A stretch of 6,054 bases of DNA, from NCBI GenBank assembly GCA_903825615.1, contig CAIKBK010000019.1, positions 1 to 6,054 on the forward strand, given 5' to 3'. Below are positions 4,725 to 6,054 of this stretch, piece after piece. Below the pieces are notes generated by a model, which did not search any database, was not told where the DNA came from, and saw nothing but the letters and a program-made list of their open reading frames with translations. The position numbers were made by a program, and so were the translations under genes. The first letter of the stretch is position 1. The number at the start of each line of letters is the position of its first letter. Source of the stretch: Candidatus Vogelbacteria bacterium (GTDB lineage: Bacteria > Patescibacteriota > Minisyncoccia > Phycocordibacterales > XYD1-FULL-46-19).

Positions 4725-6054
4725 CTATTTTTCCCGCCAAGAGATAGTTTGGTACTGGTCAGAGGTTAGGGGGAAAGATGGTGGTGGGCCGTAAAGCAAG
4801 TTGCCATCATAGGCGATATCGCGAATATCATAACCAGTGTCATCAGTATAGGCAAAACCGTAACGCTCGCGGGTGATAATCATACCAAAGAGTTTAAGAC
4901 GATAACGGTCATGATTCTCGCACGAAGGACTGTAATAATAACGACCAACCCGGCCATTCTTCGCCACCAAAGCCCCATGAATCTCCAGATCATCTTCACT
5001 ATATTGGCCAACATTAACATTATTTTGAGCAATAAGAGCCAGGACATCCTGCCCGTTAAAGTTGGTATATTTAAGATCGTTATTAATAGTGATACTGGTA
5101 TTAGTATTAGTGCTCTCAGGAAAACGAGCTGAGGCGATAGCCAAGCGAGCCGTATCGATCTGGCCAGAGACCCACACATTATCTTCCACAAAAATTAGGC
5201 CATTGGCCGGTAAATCATAATTGGCAATAAGAGTCTCATGATTGATACTCCAAGTTCCCCAACCAGCTTGATCGCTATTATTAGAACAGCCAGAAGGTGG
5301 CGAGGTAACCGAGGTGACTTTATAAACATCGAGGGTATCATTGGTTTTAAGGACGAGGTGATAGCCTTGCGCCCCCGAATTAGCCAAATAACGACCGTTG
5401 GGGGTATTAGCGTTAGCTTTAATAAAAGCGAGATCAGCTGACAACCCGTTAAAGTCGATGGCCGGAACAGGAAATTGCCGCCCCGCCATAAAAACATCTG
5501 TTCGAGCCAGTAAAACGGTTGGAGGCAAAGGATCAGTTGAACTGCGGTGAGTATGAACCCCGTATTCAACCGCCCCGGAGTGATCAGGGTCATTATAAGT
5601 CGCCACCGCGCTAGTAATTAGATTATGGACCAGACCGTCAAAATGGATACCACCATTAGAATGCACGGGGCCAAAAATTTCTGTCCCTTCACCAAAACGC
5701 ATATTAGCGTTGGCGATTATGGCATACTTAGCAAGTGAGGGGATGGCCAATTTGCTCTCTAGGGTACGCACCGCCCCAGAACCATCAGAAACTTCGCCCT
5801 TAGATTGAACCGTAACAATCGTTGACCCGATTATGGGCGCGGTAATATCAAGAGTGAATTGACCGACAATGTTGCCACCCTTATCGGTAAAAGGATGGAC
5901 ATATGGTCCCGCCTGACCTGTCCCATCTTGGAAGTCTTGCGGAGCATGAGCCAAGTGCCAGCGATAATAATCCAAACCAGCTTCAGCAATAGCCAAAGAT
6001 TTTTCTCGAGAGGACAAATAATTAGAATACTTGAGACTCGTCCCGGCCCAATTA
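4725..6054 (-). CDS. PilX-like type IV pilus-associated protein, 5'-partial
   Basis: The C-terminal 442 codons of a gene whose start lies beyond the right edge. The frame stays open to 6053, so the TTG at 6017 is an internal Leu codon and not a start. Seen (numbering from that TTG codon): 'KSLAIAEAGLDYYRW' (6-20), the AEAG-type segment that follows the N-terminal membrane helix in PilX-like minor pilins; that helix and the prepilin cleavage site would be outside the window. Then come an Ig-like beta-rich part, a 'GPVHSNGGIHFDG' motif (116-128), Ser/Thr/Asn-rich strands, two cysteines (244 and 366) that could form a disulfide, and the C-terminal 'LLYGPPPSFPLTSDQY' (407-422). I recall this architecture from Parcubacteria pilus proteins. 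Expected location is the cell surface, anchored by the missing helix; a role in pilus assembly is inferred. No terminator lies close to the stop. Confidence 0.75.
   Translation of the reverse strand, partial: NWAGTSLKYSNYLSSREKSLAIAEAGLDYYRWHLAHAPQDFQDGTGQAGPYVHPFTDKGGNIVGQFTLDITAPIIGSTIVTVQSKGEVSDGSGAVRTLESKLAIPSLAKYAIIANANMRFGEGTEIFGPVHSNGGIHFDGLVHNLITSAVATYNDPDHSGAVEYGVHTHRSSTDPLPPTVLLARTDVFMAGRQFPVPAIDFNGLSADLAFIKANANTPNGRYLANSGAQGYHLVLKTNDTLDVYKVTSVTSPPSGCSNNSDQAGWGTWSINHETLIANYDLPANGLIFVEDNVWVSGQIDTARLAIASARFPESTNTNTSITINNDLKYTNFNGQDVLALIAQNNVNVGQYSEDDLEIHGALVAKNGRVGRYYYSPSCENHDRYRLKLFGMIITRERYGFAYTDDTGYDIRDIAYDGNLLYGPPPSFPLTSDQYQTISWREK

Noticed and set aside
5995..6017. TTG at 6017 as the start of the pilus-associated gene.
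   Set aside because: The frame is open to the window edge with pilin-like residues (SLKYSNYL) upstream, and the expected N-terminal membrane helix is still missing, so the gene is cut by the window.
1..6054. Possible alternative genetic code (TGA as glycine, as in some CPR lineages), prompted by no gene here ending in TGA.
   Set aside because: All six genes reach expected lengths without in-frame TGA, and six stops are too few to infer a reassigned codon.
1..6054. A coordinated novel defence or mobile system across the window.
   Set aside because: The genes belong to ordinary housekeeping or envelope families with independent orientations. There is no integrase, transposase, toxin-antitoxin pair, repeat array or attachment site.

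Overview
This window most likely comes from a Patescibacteria (Candidate Phyla Radiation) genome, probably Parcubacteria-like. The evidence is the protein families, recognised from memory without any search. They include a short pyruvoyl-decarboxylase homologue of the SpeD family, a RecJ with DYDADGIPG and INSASRM motif variants, a compact phosphoglycerate kinase, a triosephosphate isomerase with an unusual catalytic lid, and a PilX-like pilus protein ending in YGPPPSFPLTSDQY. Base composition is moderate and intergenic gaps are short. All six genes read through with the standard bacterial code.

Layout from left to right. (1) A SpeD-like gene on + at 1-339 ends inside a hairpin plus T-run terminator. 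(2) recJ on - at 348-2096 converges on it with an 8-nt gap and carries a GC-rich palindrome in its reading frame. (3) A 51-bp AT-rich divergent promoter region separates recJ from a HIT-family gene on + at 2148-2561. (4) pgk (- 2545-3615) overlaps the HIT gene tail-to-tail by 17 nt, and a + strand terminator-like hairpin for the HIT gene lies inside pgk. (5) tpiA (- 3618-4382) lies 2 nt upstream of pgk and forms a two-gene glycolytic operon with it. Its promoter places the transcription start at or next to the ATG, so a leaderless mRNA is predicted. (6) A 342-bp non-coding stretch (4383-4724) holds that promoter, a strong - strand terminator, a possible extra promoter, a possible structured RNA and one perfect DnaA-box sequence. 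(7) A PilX-like pilus-associated gene on - (4725 to beyond 6054) has its N-terminus cut off by the window edge.

TpiA and Pgk act in the triose-phosphate part of glycolysis. RecJ is a DNA-repair nuclease, the HIT protein a nucleotide-processing enzyme, the SpeD homologue a likely polyamine-related decarboxylase, and the last gene an envelope or pilus component. Apart from tpiA-pgk, the genes look like independent neighbours and not parts of one system. I see no mobile element, CRISPR array, tRNA or rRNA. The main points of interest are the repeated TCCGCC-N4-GGCGGA palindrome (once at a terminator, once in-frame in recJ), the SpeD-like enzyme of uncertain substrate, the possible ncRNA unit, and the catalytic-loop variants in TpiA and Pgk.
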